Notes under the pieces: generated by a model
Seen by the model: only the letters and a program-made list of their open reading frames with translations
What the model was told of the DNA's origin: nothing
The model's database searches: none
Assembly: GCA_033807775.1 (NCBI GenBank)
Contig: CM066317.1
Location: 14,333,370 to 14,397,369 of the forward strand
DNA: 64,000 nucleotides
Direction of reading: 5' to 3'
Source: Saussurea involucrata
Lineage: Eukaryota > Streptophyta > Magnoliopsida > Asterales > Asteraceae
Program-made: the position numbers and the translations under genes
Shown here: positions 21,432 to 32,039 of the stretch, in pieces
How the letters are laid out: each line of letters starts with the position of its first letter
Numbering within the stretch: position 1 is the first letter of the stretch

Positions 21432-23795
21432 CTATTTAGTGGAAAGTTTACCTGCATTGAGCTCTTGAGTGCTCTGGAATACTCGTCGGAGGACGTAGTC
21501 GCCTTCTTGAAAGACTTTAGCTTTGACGTTCTTGTTGAAATGTCGCTCGACCGCTTGCCTCTGTGACGCCATCCTGATCAGTGCTGATTCTCTAAGTTCT
21601 TCAAGGGCGTCGAGGTCATAACTTAAATCATCCAGGTTGTGGTCGACGGAAGTATGCCTCGAGGTTGGGAGCCGGACCTCGATCGACAAAACTGCTTCAC
21701 AACCATAGACCAAAGAGAAAGGGGTTTGTCCTGTGGACGTGCGTGGCATCGTGCGATTCGCCCACATGACTGAAGGGAGTTCTTCGACCCACTTTCCTTT
21801 TGCAGCTTTTAACCTTTTCTTGATCGAACCAATAATGGTTTTATTTCTTGATTCTGCAAGTCCATTTACCTGGGCATACCTGGGTGTCGAGGTCGTCAGC
21901 TTGATATTGCGGTCTTCAAAGAACTGTCGAGTCATGTTGCTTATGAACTGGGACCCATTGTCGCAGACAATTTCGGATGGGATCCCAAACCTGCATATGA
22001 TGTTAGTTTGGATAAAAGAGACGACTTCCTTGTCCCGAACCTGGGGAAAGGCAGCTGCTTCTACCCACTTAGAAAAATAATCTGTAAGTACGAGAAGAAA
22101 TACCTTTTGCCCTGGGGCAGGTGGTAACTTACCTACAATATCCATCCCCCATCTCATGAAGGGCCATGGGATTAATGTCGAATGTAAAGGTTCAGAAGGT
22201 TTGTGGGACGTACCTGAATGTTGTTGACAAGGATCACAATTCTGGACATACCTGACGGCGTCTTGTCGCAGTGTTGGCCAAAAGTAGCCTTGTCGAGAGA
22301 TACGATTAGCCAGACTGCGACCTCCTGAGTGATTGCCACACTCCCCATCGTGCATTTCTTGAAGGATCTTCTGAACTTGACTCTTGCTGATGACGCATCT
22401 CAGGTTTAAGCCCGTCGATGATCGTCGATAGAGTCTATCTTCGATCACGACATACCTGGATGCCTTGAACCCGATCTTCCGATTTTCCATCTTGTCTTCT
22501 GGGAGTTGGTCGTGCATAAGGAAATTTCTGATGTTGCACGACCAATCATCTTCCTGGTCTTCGATCTGGACGACATCGTCATTTTCGATGGACGACGTCG
22601 CCAGGTGGATCATGGGAATGCTGTCGAATATTGGTTCGACCAGTGCAGACCCAAGGTTTGCTAAAGCGTCGACTTGAGTATTCTGGTTCCTTGGAATCTG
22701 TTCAATGGAAAATGATTTAAACATTTCTGATTTTTCTTTTGCTACCTTTAGATACGCTGTCATCTTTGAATCTTTGGCTGCGAATTCTCCATTCATCTGG
22801 TTTACGACCAGGAGAGAATCGCTTTTGACATGTAGCGTGGTTGCCCCCGAGTCATGGGCCATATTCATTCCTACGATCAGGGCTTCGTACTCGGCTTCAT
22901 TGTTGGTGGTTTTGAAGTCGCATCGTACGGAATACACCATCTTGCCCCCCTGTGGCGACTTTAAGACGACGCCTAGTCCTGAACCCCTAATGTTGGATGA
23001 CCCATCGACATGTAAGGTCCAAGGCACGTCGTCGTGAGTCGCCACAGTGAGTACTTCGAGCTCTGCTTCTTTTTCCAGCTCTGGACTGAAGTCGGCAATG
23101 AAATCTGCCAGTGCTTGCGATTTAATTGTTGTTCTGGGCTTGAAGTCGATGTCGTAACTGCTAAGATATATGCTCCATTTTGCCAATTGACCTGTCAACT
23201 CAGGTTTCCTCAAGACAGACTAAAGAGGAAAGTTAGTCACGACAGTAATAGGATGCGATTCAAAATAGTGTCGTAATTTCTTTGCAGTCGTAACTAGCGA
23301 CAAAAGTAATTTTTTCATAGAGGAATACCTGGTTTCGGTGTCCAAGAGAGATTTACTTACATAGTAGATCGGCAGTTGTTGCTTTTGATCTTCTCGCGTC
23401 AGGACGGCGCTTACTGCATTAGGACTGACAGCCAAATATAGCTGCAAGACCTCATGATCGTGAGGCTTTGATAGCAAAGGCGGCGACGACATGTACTCTT
23501 TTAATCTCTGCAGCGCTTGCTCATGATCATCGGTCCAGTTGACGCCTTTATTTTTCTGGAGGACGTTATAGAATAGATGACATCTATCCGATGATCGAGA
23601 GATAAACATGTTCAGAGCTGCCACCCGACCAGTGAGCCTTTGGACTTCTTTAAAATTCCTCGGAGATTTGATCTCGATAATGGCTTTGATCTGGTCGGGA
23701 ATGGCCTCGATCCCCCGACGAGTGACCATATTGCCCAGGAATTTTCCGGCGCTGACACCAAAGGAACACTTCGTCGGGTTGAGCTTCATGCTATA
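21432..23795 (-). pseudogene. C-terminal Pol of H: RT end, RNase H, second RNase H, integrase
   Basis: The minus-strand frame runs from the RT thumb (KLNPTKCSFGV near 23780) through RNase H, then a second RNase H (LHVDGSSNIRGSGLG, NNEAEYEALI), then integrase with the HHCC-like part and the catalytic triad (MDIVGKLPP, CDNGSQFIS, VNGLAESRNK). It ends in the chromodomain-less Tat C-terminus. One in-frame TAG at 23217-23219 breaks it where the related copies read Lys. P is inserted at its right edge, and the N-terminal half is at 35176-35964. Confidence 0.88.
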
Positions 23796-24596
23796 TGTTT
23801 GGGCAAAAATCCACCAGCCTCGACCACGACCGAGACATTAAAAACATTTATTACATTTCTCTTGTAACAAAGTTAAATCGTCAACACTTTGTCCTTGGAT
23901 CGAAGCCATAGTCGAAAGTACCTCTCGACACTCGACCGTCGTATAGAAACATACGACCTCGACCAACTAACACACGACATTTCTGTTACGTTTTTAACAT
24001 TCAATGCAGGTCAACCTCATTCATAGCCAACGGATGAAACCGACAGAGCAGTTATGAGCATTAAAATAACGATGACCTGTACGACCGTTATTAAAAGAAA
24101 TCATGAAGTCATTAAAGCATTCGAAGACTATAAATACAAAGACAAAGCTATCATTTGAAGGACAATCTATCACCATCGAATTCAAGAATCACACTGCGTA
24201 CTCAAGAACATCCGAAGCAAAGGAATTTCTCTCCAGTGATCGCTCTCGACGCACGACTCACACTCTTGACCAGCAGCTTTAGCACACGACACACTTGTTT
24301 TACATTCGATACACTTGTTATTTTTACATTTCAAGTCATTTGTATTGTAATCACTGTACGATCGACACCTGAAACAAAGGACATCGCCCTTGTTTGGCGA
24401 CCATAGTGCAGCGACGACTTCCAGAGTCATCCGCGGGTTTTTTCCTCGTTGAGGTTTTTCCCGCGTCATCAAAATCTCTGTCTCTTTACGATTTTTTGTC
24501 TTTGTCGCACGCTTTTGTCAAACGATTCCTTTCTTTAGTTGTTAAGCTCCACAATCAACCTCAAGTTGTACTTGTGTGCGATTTTTGGCATTAACA
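23796..24596 (+). repeat. 5' LTR of P (801 bp)
   Basis: Bounded by TGTTTGGG and ATTAACA. It is the same family as the H, M2 and E4 LTRs in the opposite orientation. Confidence 0.92.
24379..24467 (+). promoter_or_regulatory. Conserved three-hairpin block in Tat U5 (example copy)
   Basis: Three consecutive hairpins about 130-220 bases before the primer site: ATCGCC..GGCGA, GACGAC..GTCATC/GTCGTC, and CCGCGGG..CCCGCG enclosing CCTC..GAGG. The block is present in all eight Tat LTR copies here (17351, 24379, 34960, 37570, 43390, 45120, 46455, 50138, approximate starts). Loop bases vary more than stems. Role unknown; position suggests a genomic-RNA element such as packaging, dimerisation or poly(A) control. 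Confidence 0.6.
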
Positions 24597-24599
24597 GTT

Positions 24600-24618
24600 T
24601 GGCGCCCACCGTGGGGCC
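24600..24618 (+). other. Primer-binding site of P
   Basis: TGGCGCCCACCGTGGGGCC lies three bases after the LTR. It starts with the TGG expected opposite a tRNA CCA end. H and M2 have close variants on the minus strand, and E4 has TGGCGCCATCCGTGGGACC. I did not identify the tRNA. Confidence 0.8.
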
Positions 24619-24651
24619 CATCTAGAGAAAATATTTGACAAACGTGCGTCC

Positions 24652-24694
24652 TACTAACGGTTTCTTGGAAGTTTCTATTTCTTTTTTCAGGAAG
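24652..24694 (+). promoter_or_regulatory. Leader 3' splice-site-like signal before the start codon of P
   Basis: TACTAAC (24652-24658, perfect branch-point form), then a pyrimidine run and CAG ending at 24690, four bases before the ATG at 24695. The same layout occurs in H (GACTAAC, CAG), E4 (TACTAAC, TAG) and, less exactly, M2. Confidence 0.5.
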
Positions 24695-27600
24695 ATGGCA
24701 GGCTTCGAAAATTCCGAACAAATCACTGCCTGGATGCGCGAAGAGCTTGAGGATGCACAAGATTCCCCTATGATAGTCGATGACTATCGCTTGGAAGAAA
24801 TCGTCCTGGATCAGAGCATACCTGATCAAAAAGTCTTTATAGGATCATCTCTCGATCCCATCATTAAAGACAAATTAATATCCTTTCTGCAGGAGTATGC
24901 CGATTGTTTTGCTTGGTCGCATGAAGTTATGGTCGGTATCGATCCTAATGTCATCTCCCATAAACTCAACGTCGATCCGTCATTCAAGCCCATCAAGCAA
25001 AAGCGAAGGAAATTTGCTCCTGAAAGAAATAAGGTGATAAACGACGAAGTCGACAATCTCCTCAAGACAGGAAAAATTCGCGAAGTAAAATATCCCGACT
25101 GGCTTGCTAACGTCGTGGTCGTGGCAAAGAAAAATGGCAAGTGGAGAGTCTGTATCGACTTCACAGACCTCAACAAAGCTTGTCCAAAAGATCCATTTCC
25201 ATTACCACACATTGATGCCATGGTCGACGCGACAGCGGGGCATGAACTACTGACGTTCATGGATGCTTATTCTGGATACAATCAGATCCTAATGCACGAC
25301 GAGGATCAAGAGAAAACTGCATTCATGACAGACCGGGGTATCTACTGTTATAAGGTAATGCCTTTTGGACTAAAAAATGCAGGTTCTACTTACCAGCGTC
25401 TGGTGAATAAGATGTTTAAAGACCACCTTGGAGACACAATGAAGGTCTATATCGATGACATGCTCGTCAAGTCGAAGCAAGCAGTCGACCACGTCGAGCA
25501 CTTGAGGTAGTCCTTCGACGTCATTCGCAAGTATAGCATGAAGCTCAACCCGACGAAGTGTTCCTTCGGTGTTAGTGCTGGGAAATTCCTAGGCTATATG
25601 GTCACTCGTCGAGGAATCGAGGCCAATCCCGACCAGATCAAAGCTATTGTCGAGATCAAATCTCCGAGAAATTTCAAAGAAGTCCAAAGACTCATTGGTC
25701 GGGTGGCGGCTTTGAACAGGTTTATCTCTCGATCCTCGGATATATGTCATTTCTTTTACAACGTCCTCAGGAAAAATAAAGGCTTCAACTGGACTGACGG
25801 TCATGAGCAAGCACTGCAAAAATTAAAGGAATACATGACGTCACCACCTTTGCTGTCAAAGCCTCACGATCATGAGGTCATGCCGCTGTATTTGGCTGTC
25901 AGTCCTAATGCAGTAAGTGTCGTCCTGACACGAGAAGATGAAAAGCAGCAACTACCGATCTACTATGTAAGTAAATCCCTTTTGGACGCCGAAACCAGGT
26001 ACTCCTCGATGGAAAAATTACTCTTGTCGCTTGTTACAGCCGCAAAGAAATTGCTACATTATTTCGAATCACACCCGATTACTGTCGTTACTAACTATCC
26101 TATCAAGTCTGTCTTGAGAAAACCTGAGTTGACAGGTCGATTAGCGAAATGGAGTGTATATCTCAGCAGCTACGACATCGACTTCAAACCTAGAACAACG
26201 ATCAAATCGCAGGCACTAGCTGATTTTATCGCCGACTTTAGTCCTGAGTTGGGAAAAGAAGCAGAGTTCGAAGTGTCTACTGTGGCGACTCACGACGACG
26301 TACCTTAGACCTTACACGTCGATGTGTCATCCAACATCAGAGGATCAGGACTTGGCGTCGTCTTGAAGTCGCCACAGGGGGGCAAGATGGTATATTCAGT
26401 TCGATGTGACTTCAGAGCCACCAACAACGAAGCCGAGTATGAAGCCCTGATCGTAGGAATGGATATGGCCCACGACTCGGGGGCAACCTCGCTACATGTC
26501 AAAAGCGATTCTCTTCTGGTAGTGAACTAGATGAATGGAGAATTCGCAGCCAAAGACTTAAAAATGGCGTCGTATCTGAAGATAGCAAGAGAAAAATCAG
26601 AAAAGTTCAAATCATTTTCTATTGAACAAATTCCGAGGGATCAGAATACTCAAGCCGATGCCTTAGCAAACCTTGGATCTGCTCTAGTCGAACCAATATT
26701 CGACAATATTCCTCTGATCCACTTAGCGACGTCGTCCACCGAAAATAATGATGTCATCCAGATCGAGGAGCAAGTAGATGACTGGTCGTGTGACATTCGA
26801 AACTTTCTCTTACACGACCAACTCCCAGAAGACAAGATGGAAGCTCAAAAGGTCAGATTCAAGGCATCCAGGTACGTCATGATCGAAAATAGACTCCATC
26901 GACGATCATCAACAGGCTTAAACCTAAGATGCGTCGTCAATAAGAATCAAATCCAGAAAATCCTCCAAGAAATGCACGAAGGTGAGTGCGGTAATCACTC
27001 AGGAGGTCGTAGTCTGGCTAATCGTATCTCTCGACAATGTTACTTTTGGCCAACGCTACGACAAGATGCTGTCAGGTATGTGCAGAACTGTGATCCTTGC
27101 CAACGACATTTAGGTACGTCCCATAAACCATCTGAACCCTTGCATTCGACACTGATCCCGTGGCCCTTCATGAGATGGGGTATGTACATTGTCGGTAAGT
27201 TACCACCCGCCCCTGGGCAAAAGGTATTCCTCCTCGTACTTACAGATTATTTCTCCAAATGGGTAGAAGCAGCAGCCTTTTCCCAAGTTCGGGATAAGGA
27301 AGTCGTGTCTTTTATCCAGACTAACATTATATGCAGGTTTGGGATTCCACCCGAAATTGTCTACGACAATGGATCTCAATTCATAAGCGACAGGACTCGA
27401 CAGTTCTGTGAAGACCGTAGTATCAAGCTGACGACCTCGACACCCAGGTATCCCCAGGCAAATGGACTTGCTGAATCAAGCAATAAGACAATCGTTGCTT
27501 CTATCAAAAAAAGACTACAAACCGCTAAGGGAAAGTGGGTCGAAGAACTTCCTTCAGTCCTGTGGGCAAATCGTACGACGCCTCGTACGTCCACAGGACA

Positions 27601-28015
27601 AACTCCCTTCTCTTTGGTTTATGGTTGTGAAGCAGTTCTACCAGTCGAAGTTCGACTCTCGACATCAAGACATACTTCCGTCGACCACAATCTAGTCGAT
27701 CTAAATTACAATCTCGACGCCCTCGAAGAGCTCAGAGAGTCAGCGTTGATCAAAATGGCATCACAAAAACAAGTGGTCGAGCGACACTTCAACAAAAATG
27801 TCAAAATTAAAGTCTTTCAAATAGGCGACTACGTCCTCCGTCGAGTATTCCAAAACACTCAAGAGCCCAATGAAGGTAAACTTTCCACCAAGTGGGAAGG
27901 TCCTTATCGTATCTCAGAAGTCGTTGGTAAAGGGGCTTATTGGCTCCAAACCCTCGACAACCAAGACGTCCCACGTAGCTGGAACGCTACACATTTGAAA
28001 AGGTATTTTTTCTGA
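24695..28015 (+). pseudogene. Gag-less Pol of P (RT, RNase H, second RNase H, integrase) with three amber stops
   Basis: A single frame of about 1107 codons. It starts with a 23-residue stretch like the H Gag N-terminus (MAGFENSEQITAWM), then DDYRLEEIVLDQS, RT (CIDFTDLNKACPKDPFPLP, YIDDMLVKSK), RNase H (YYVSKSLLDAETRYSSMEK), the second RNase H and integrase (YSKWVEAAAF, YDNGSQFIS, ANGLAESSNK). The end matches the H Pol end. It is interrupted only by TAG at 25508-25510, 26306-26308 and 26528-26530. From related copies the original codons were Gln, Trp and Gln, so each is one C-to-T or G-to-A change. No frameshift is seen, so the frame was recently whole. Gag and protease are absent. Confidence 0.88.
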
Positions 28016-28023
28016 GTTTTTTT

Positions 28024-28712
28024 CATACGATTTTCTCATAGCGACGATTACTAACTTAAGCATCGGAGGGTCGTTGCTTAGCCAACGACCAACCTCTGAC
28101 ATCATTTTAACGCAGGATCGCATGATATCAGTTATTAAGTCTTCTATACGACTTTAAATCTCGTCGCATGATACAAATGTTCAAGTCTATGACTTGCTCT
28201 GTCATAGGGACGCACGATTCACGAGAGTCATACGATCTGGTTATACGATCGTAGAGTTTAATATTCATTCGATCTAAGTTCTGGATGAACACGTCAGTCG
28301 CATGTGATTGTTAATATAATTCAAATGTATGATACATGTTTTGATCATTGTATGATACATGTGATTGTTAATACGTCAGTCGCATACGATTTTCTCATAG
28401 CGACGATTACTAACTTAAGCATCGGAGGGTCATTGCTTAGCCAACGACCAACCTCTGACATTGTTATAACGCGGGATCGCATGATATCAGTTATTAAGTC
28501 TTCTATACGACTTTAAATCTCGTCGCATGATACAAATGTTCAAGTCTATGACTTGCTCTGTCGTAGGGACGCACGATTCACGAGAGTCGTACGATCTGGT
28601 TATACGATCGTAGAGTTTAATATTCATTCGATCTAAGTTCTGGATGAACACGTCAGTCGCATGTGATTGTTAATATAATTCAAATGTATGATACATGTTT
28701 TGATCATTGTAT
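28024..28712 (+). repeat. 359-bp tandem duplication in the 3' region of P
   Basis: A unit starting CATACGATTTTCTCATAGCG at 28024 repeats at 28383. The copies are nearly identical up to about 28712, suggesting recent duplication. Non-coding. Confidence 0.88.
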
Positions 28713-29200
28713 TACAGTGAATGCCTAAGTCTCATGTTTTCTTCTACGATTGAAATTCGCAATTAAACACTTATGATTACTGTAATACCCCGAGTAAGTC
28801 CATTAGATAATTTACCTATCCGTCAGACTTATTTAACTCTGTGAAGAAAGTTAGAGCAAGTTTGGGTAAAATCATGGGTTAAAAGGGTATGTTAGCCATT
28901 AGTAAATAATTGAGGGTTCAATTGGTAAATTAGGCTAAGATATTATCAATTCTAGGTATCAGATTATCATTATTCAGAAATAGAAAGAGTGTGTGTGTGC
29001 GGGGGTCCTGAAGACGAAAAGGGAAACGTACGGCTATCGCATCAATCGTTGGGTTAGAAGCAATTTGGAGGTAAGTTCCTTTACAGTTTGTGGTTATAAT
29101 CAGTAGTATTAGACTTTTATCGGATTAGAATGTTTAAATTGAAGTTATATAGGTTTAATTTGAATCTGGGTATTTTGGGAAACCGATTGTGTTCTTGAGA

Positions 29201-29387
29201 CTCCCGGTAGTATCAACTCCCGGTGATGTCAAGTCCCGGTGGAGTCCCGGTCAGGTGGACTCCCGGTATGGCCGACTCCCGGTACCATGGACTCCCGGTA
29301 CTCTGGGAAGTCCCGGTAGTGTAGTCTCCCGGTACTCTGGGAAGTCCCGGTAGTGTAGTCTCCCGGTACTTTGGGAAGTCCCGGTAC
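29201..29387 (+). repeat. CTCCCGGTA / GTCCCGGTA repeat array in the LTR
   Basis: About 13 copies of (A/G)(C/G)TCCCGGT(A/G) at irregular 12-20 base spacing, including two exact copies of a 31-base higher-order unit. The same array is in the 3' LTR at 32473-32659. Many cytosines are in CG and CCG contexts. Confidence 0.9.
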
Positions 29388-29716
29388 GTTGTTATGTTTT
29401 GTTGTTAAGTCAGAAGGGCAAGAGTATAAGTGAAACATTGGAGGGCCGGAACTTAGTAGGCTTTATGTGTTTGGCTAGTAAAGCGATATATGTATCTTAA
29501 TTGGTTTCAGATTCTGTGGAGTCAAGGTGAAGGATAGGATCTTTTTGAAAGGAACTCGCAAGTGTTTTTGGATAAGCGATCGAGGTGAGTTTTACTTTAA
29601 AACGTTTTCAACTGGAATACATATATGTGTTTATATGTGTATGTGAGTATGTGTGAAATATATATATTGTATTTATATGGCACGAAACAAGTATAGGTGA
29701 GCCGAATTATTATTCG

Positions 29717-29822
29717 GCGGGGCTGTATGGAACTACAGCGGGGCTGCATGAAATTTCAGTGGAGCTGTAGGTAATTGCAGCGGGGCTGTGTGTAATTACA
29801 GTGGAGTCGACTGTATTGTACA
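29717..29822 (+). repeat. Five 21-bp hairpin repeats in the LTR
   Basis: Units of GCGGGGCTGTATGGAACTACA type, the last of 22 bp. Within units CTGTA pairs with TACAG, CTGCA with TGCAG, and so on, so each can form a small hairpin. The second unit reads TTTCAG in the 5' LTR and TTGCAG in the 3' LTR; only the latter pairs fully. The copy in the 3' LTR is at 32989-33094. Confidence 0.82.
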
Positions 29823-30293
29823 GTGACGATAATTAGTTGGCTTGCTACCGACTAATGTGGCCAGGGGAAAGAAGATGAGATGAGGAGAGATACACGGTGT
29901 ACGAGTCTAAATGTGGTATTTATATACGTGTGGTATATGCGTGCTTATACGAAAGGTTTCATGTAAATTATTTTGATACAAAGTATTATGTGAAAAGAGT
30001 TTGATATTGATTTTGGAAAAGACCAGGATTAACTCACTAGACCCGTTTGGTCTAACCCTCATTTTGTTTTCAAAAATATGTTTTCCAGGTCGAGGCATTG
30101 GTAGCGGCAAATGAAAGAATAAGGTGTAGACTGCTTTCGTGGACCGATGATGATTAGGAAGATGTTATGTATTTTGTAGTTATGAAACAAAAAGGACCGT
30201 ACTTGGTTTATTATGTAACTTTTATTGTAATTCAATGATATTTATGTATGTTATGTATTATGATGTGTGTTATGGGATTTGGGTCGTTACAAA

Positions 30294-30306
30294 TGGTATC
30301 AGAGCC
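30294..30306 (+). other. Primer-binding site (initiator tRNA-Met type)
   Basis: TGGTATCAGAGCC two bases after the LTR. Confidence 0.95.
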
Positions 30307-30425
30307 TTAGTTTAAGGGATTTAGGTATTTGTACCCGTACCTAGACTTAAACTGCATGTGAAGTAGGATGTCCTTGATATATTAGAACCTTGGGATGCTA
30401 AGTATAAAAGGTAGAAGGAACATCA

Positions 30426-30551
30426 TGTAAGGTAATTTCAGATTACACCTGGCCAGTGTAATTGTGATCTTACAGGTACATGTTTGAACTGGAATACCTT
30501 GTTATATGGGGTATGTGCTTATGTGTATGTTAACCTTGTTTAAATCTACAG
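30426..30551 (+). promoter_or_regulatory. Leader hairpin with self-complementary loop, inside a candidate leader intron
   Basis: Outer stem TGTAAG (30426-30431) with CTTACA (30469-30474). Inner stem ATTACAC with GTGTAAT (30442-30462) around loop CTGGCCA, which contains the palindrome TGGCCA. A donor-like AAG|GTAATT at 30432 and an acceptor-like CTACAG ending at 30551 define a possible 120-base intron ending just before the gag ATG. The second gypsy element at 57481-57616 has the same stems, an identical loop and the same intron-like borders. Confidence 0.55.
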
Positions 30552-30552
30552 A

Positions 30553-31908
30553 ATGGCAAACGGAACACGAAATTCGAATTGAGGAGGAGGAAGAAATCCG
30601 AATAGAACTAATCCGCCAATAGGAACAGGGGACAGGGGAGGCAGAACTGGGGGCAGAATCGGGGGTAGGACTGGAGGCCGAAATGGAGGCAGAACTCAGC
30701 AACAAGATACAGAGTTCGTTACGAGAGGTGATTTAATGGCAGAGATGGGAAGGCTACAAGCCAGTATTCAGGCAATGTTTGATCAGAATCGTCACGGTGA
30801 AGCTGAAACACCGGATCCTGAAACGGAAGCTGAAATGCCAATTACACCAACTGTTGTACAGGTGCCAAGGAGGTGCGACTACAAAATGTTCTTAAGCTGT
30901 AGACCTCCGACCTACTCTGGAGACAGGGATCCCGTGAATGCGATGAAATGGTTGAAGGAGATAGAAGCTATCTTTAAGACGAGCAAGTGCGCCGAAGAAG
31001 ATAAAGTATTATATGGAGCAGCAATGTTAAAGGGGGATGCATTATACTGGTGGGAAGCTCATATTCATTCTGAAGGATCTGATATATACTCCACTTTCTC
31101 TTGGAAGGAATTCGTTATAGCATTTAAGAAACAGTTTTGTTCCCAAGCCGCAGTTAAACAATTGGAAGGAGAGTTTATGAATTTGAAGCAAGGAAATTTA
31201 TCAGTTAGGGACTATACTGCCCGTTTTCTGGAAAAGTCACGTTTCGCAGAATACTATGTGGCCACAGAGGCAATGAAGACAGAAAGGTTTATTTTCGGGT
31301 TAAATTCGGAAGTCAGGAAGTTAGTGACTGCAACAGGACCTGATAACTTCTCAGTCGCAGTAAATGCCGCAGAAAATGTAGAACGAGATATTAAGAGAGA
31401 TGCAAATGATAAGAGTGCTGGGAAAAGAAAATCGGAAGAGATGACACATGATTCAACGGAGTACGAAATTCAGAGGTTCGATAGTCGCCTACCTTTTAGA
31501 TCAAATGAAAGACTATGTCCAAAATGCAACCGCGTACATCAAGGAAATTGTTATGTTGATCCTAGAAGTTGTTATAAGTGTGGAAGGGATGGGCACGTCG
31601 CTAAGAATTGTCGCGCAAATCGATTATGTTTCGTTTGCAATTCCCCTGATCATATTCAGTCAGACTGTCCACAAAGGAAAATACAACAGGGTAATACGAC
31701 GGGGAAACCAATAAGCGTCAGGACGGGAGAGATACAAAGGTCTGAAGAACCGAAAGCAAAGGGACGAGTATTCCAAATGACAACGCAAGATGAGGAGGAA
31801 ATTCCGGATGAGGATACAGGTACATTTCTAATAAACTCTATACGTGCTAAGGTGTTATCTGACTTCGGTACGAAGTGGTTCTTGGTATTTCTGTGCTTAT
31901 ATTGCTGA
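30553..31908 (+). pseudogene. Gag of the gag-only gypsy element, stop at codon 10
   Basis: The ancestral start is the ATG at 30553, two bases after the CAG. Codon 10 is TGA (30580-30582), most simply CGA to TGA. The rest is open to 31908, and an internal ATG at 30736 gives 390 residues. The skipped N-terminus is Gly/Arg-rich (repeated GGR). Next come the gypsy capsid (retrotransposon gag) domain (about residues 60-155 of the 390), a Lys-rich linker, an extra CPKC..H..C cluster and two knuckles, CYKCGRDGHVAKNC (near 278) and CFVCNSPDHIQSDC (near 298). The C-terminus enters the protease (GTFLINSIRAKVL) but the catalytic Asp-Ser-Gly is lost (DFGT) and 12 unrelated residues follow. Capsid formation from the internal start is possible but unproven. 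Confidence 0.85.
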
Positions 31909-32039
31909 TCTGTGTTAGAGACATAGGTGGGTGTGGGGTGGCTATTCAGTTAGTTTCTATGGTTTTGATTTAGTTCGAGGTAGTAGTGATAGGTATTCGT
32001 ATCTTTTCGCTTAACCGAATTCCGGGACGGAATTCTTTT

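Larger units (their letters stand above)
28781..30291 (+). repeat. 5' LTR of the gag-only gypsy element
   Basis: TGTAATACCCC..GGGTCGTTACA, 1511 bp. It includes the CCCGGTA array (29201-29387), a perfect GCCGAA..TTCGGC hairpin (29701-29718) and the 21-bp repeats (29717-29822). Confidence 0.95.

Noticed and set aside
21733..23276. Several plus-strand frames of 70-115 codons opposite H pol
   Set aside because: They recur at the same positions opposite pol in P and M2 only because the minus-strand coding is conserved; they have no independent start, domain or introns.
25508..26530. Programmed readthrough of the amber codons in P pol
   Set aside because: The stops stand at three unrelated positions within domains and each is one transition from a conserved codon; decay is simpler.
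29201..29387. CCCGGTA repeats looked briefly like a CRISPR-like or telomere-like array
   Set aside because: Spacing is irregular, there are no unique equal-length spacers, the DNA is plant nuclear and the array lies wholly within an LTR present twice.
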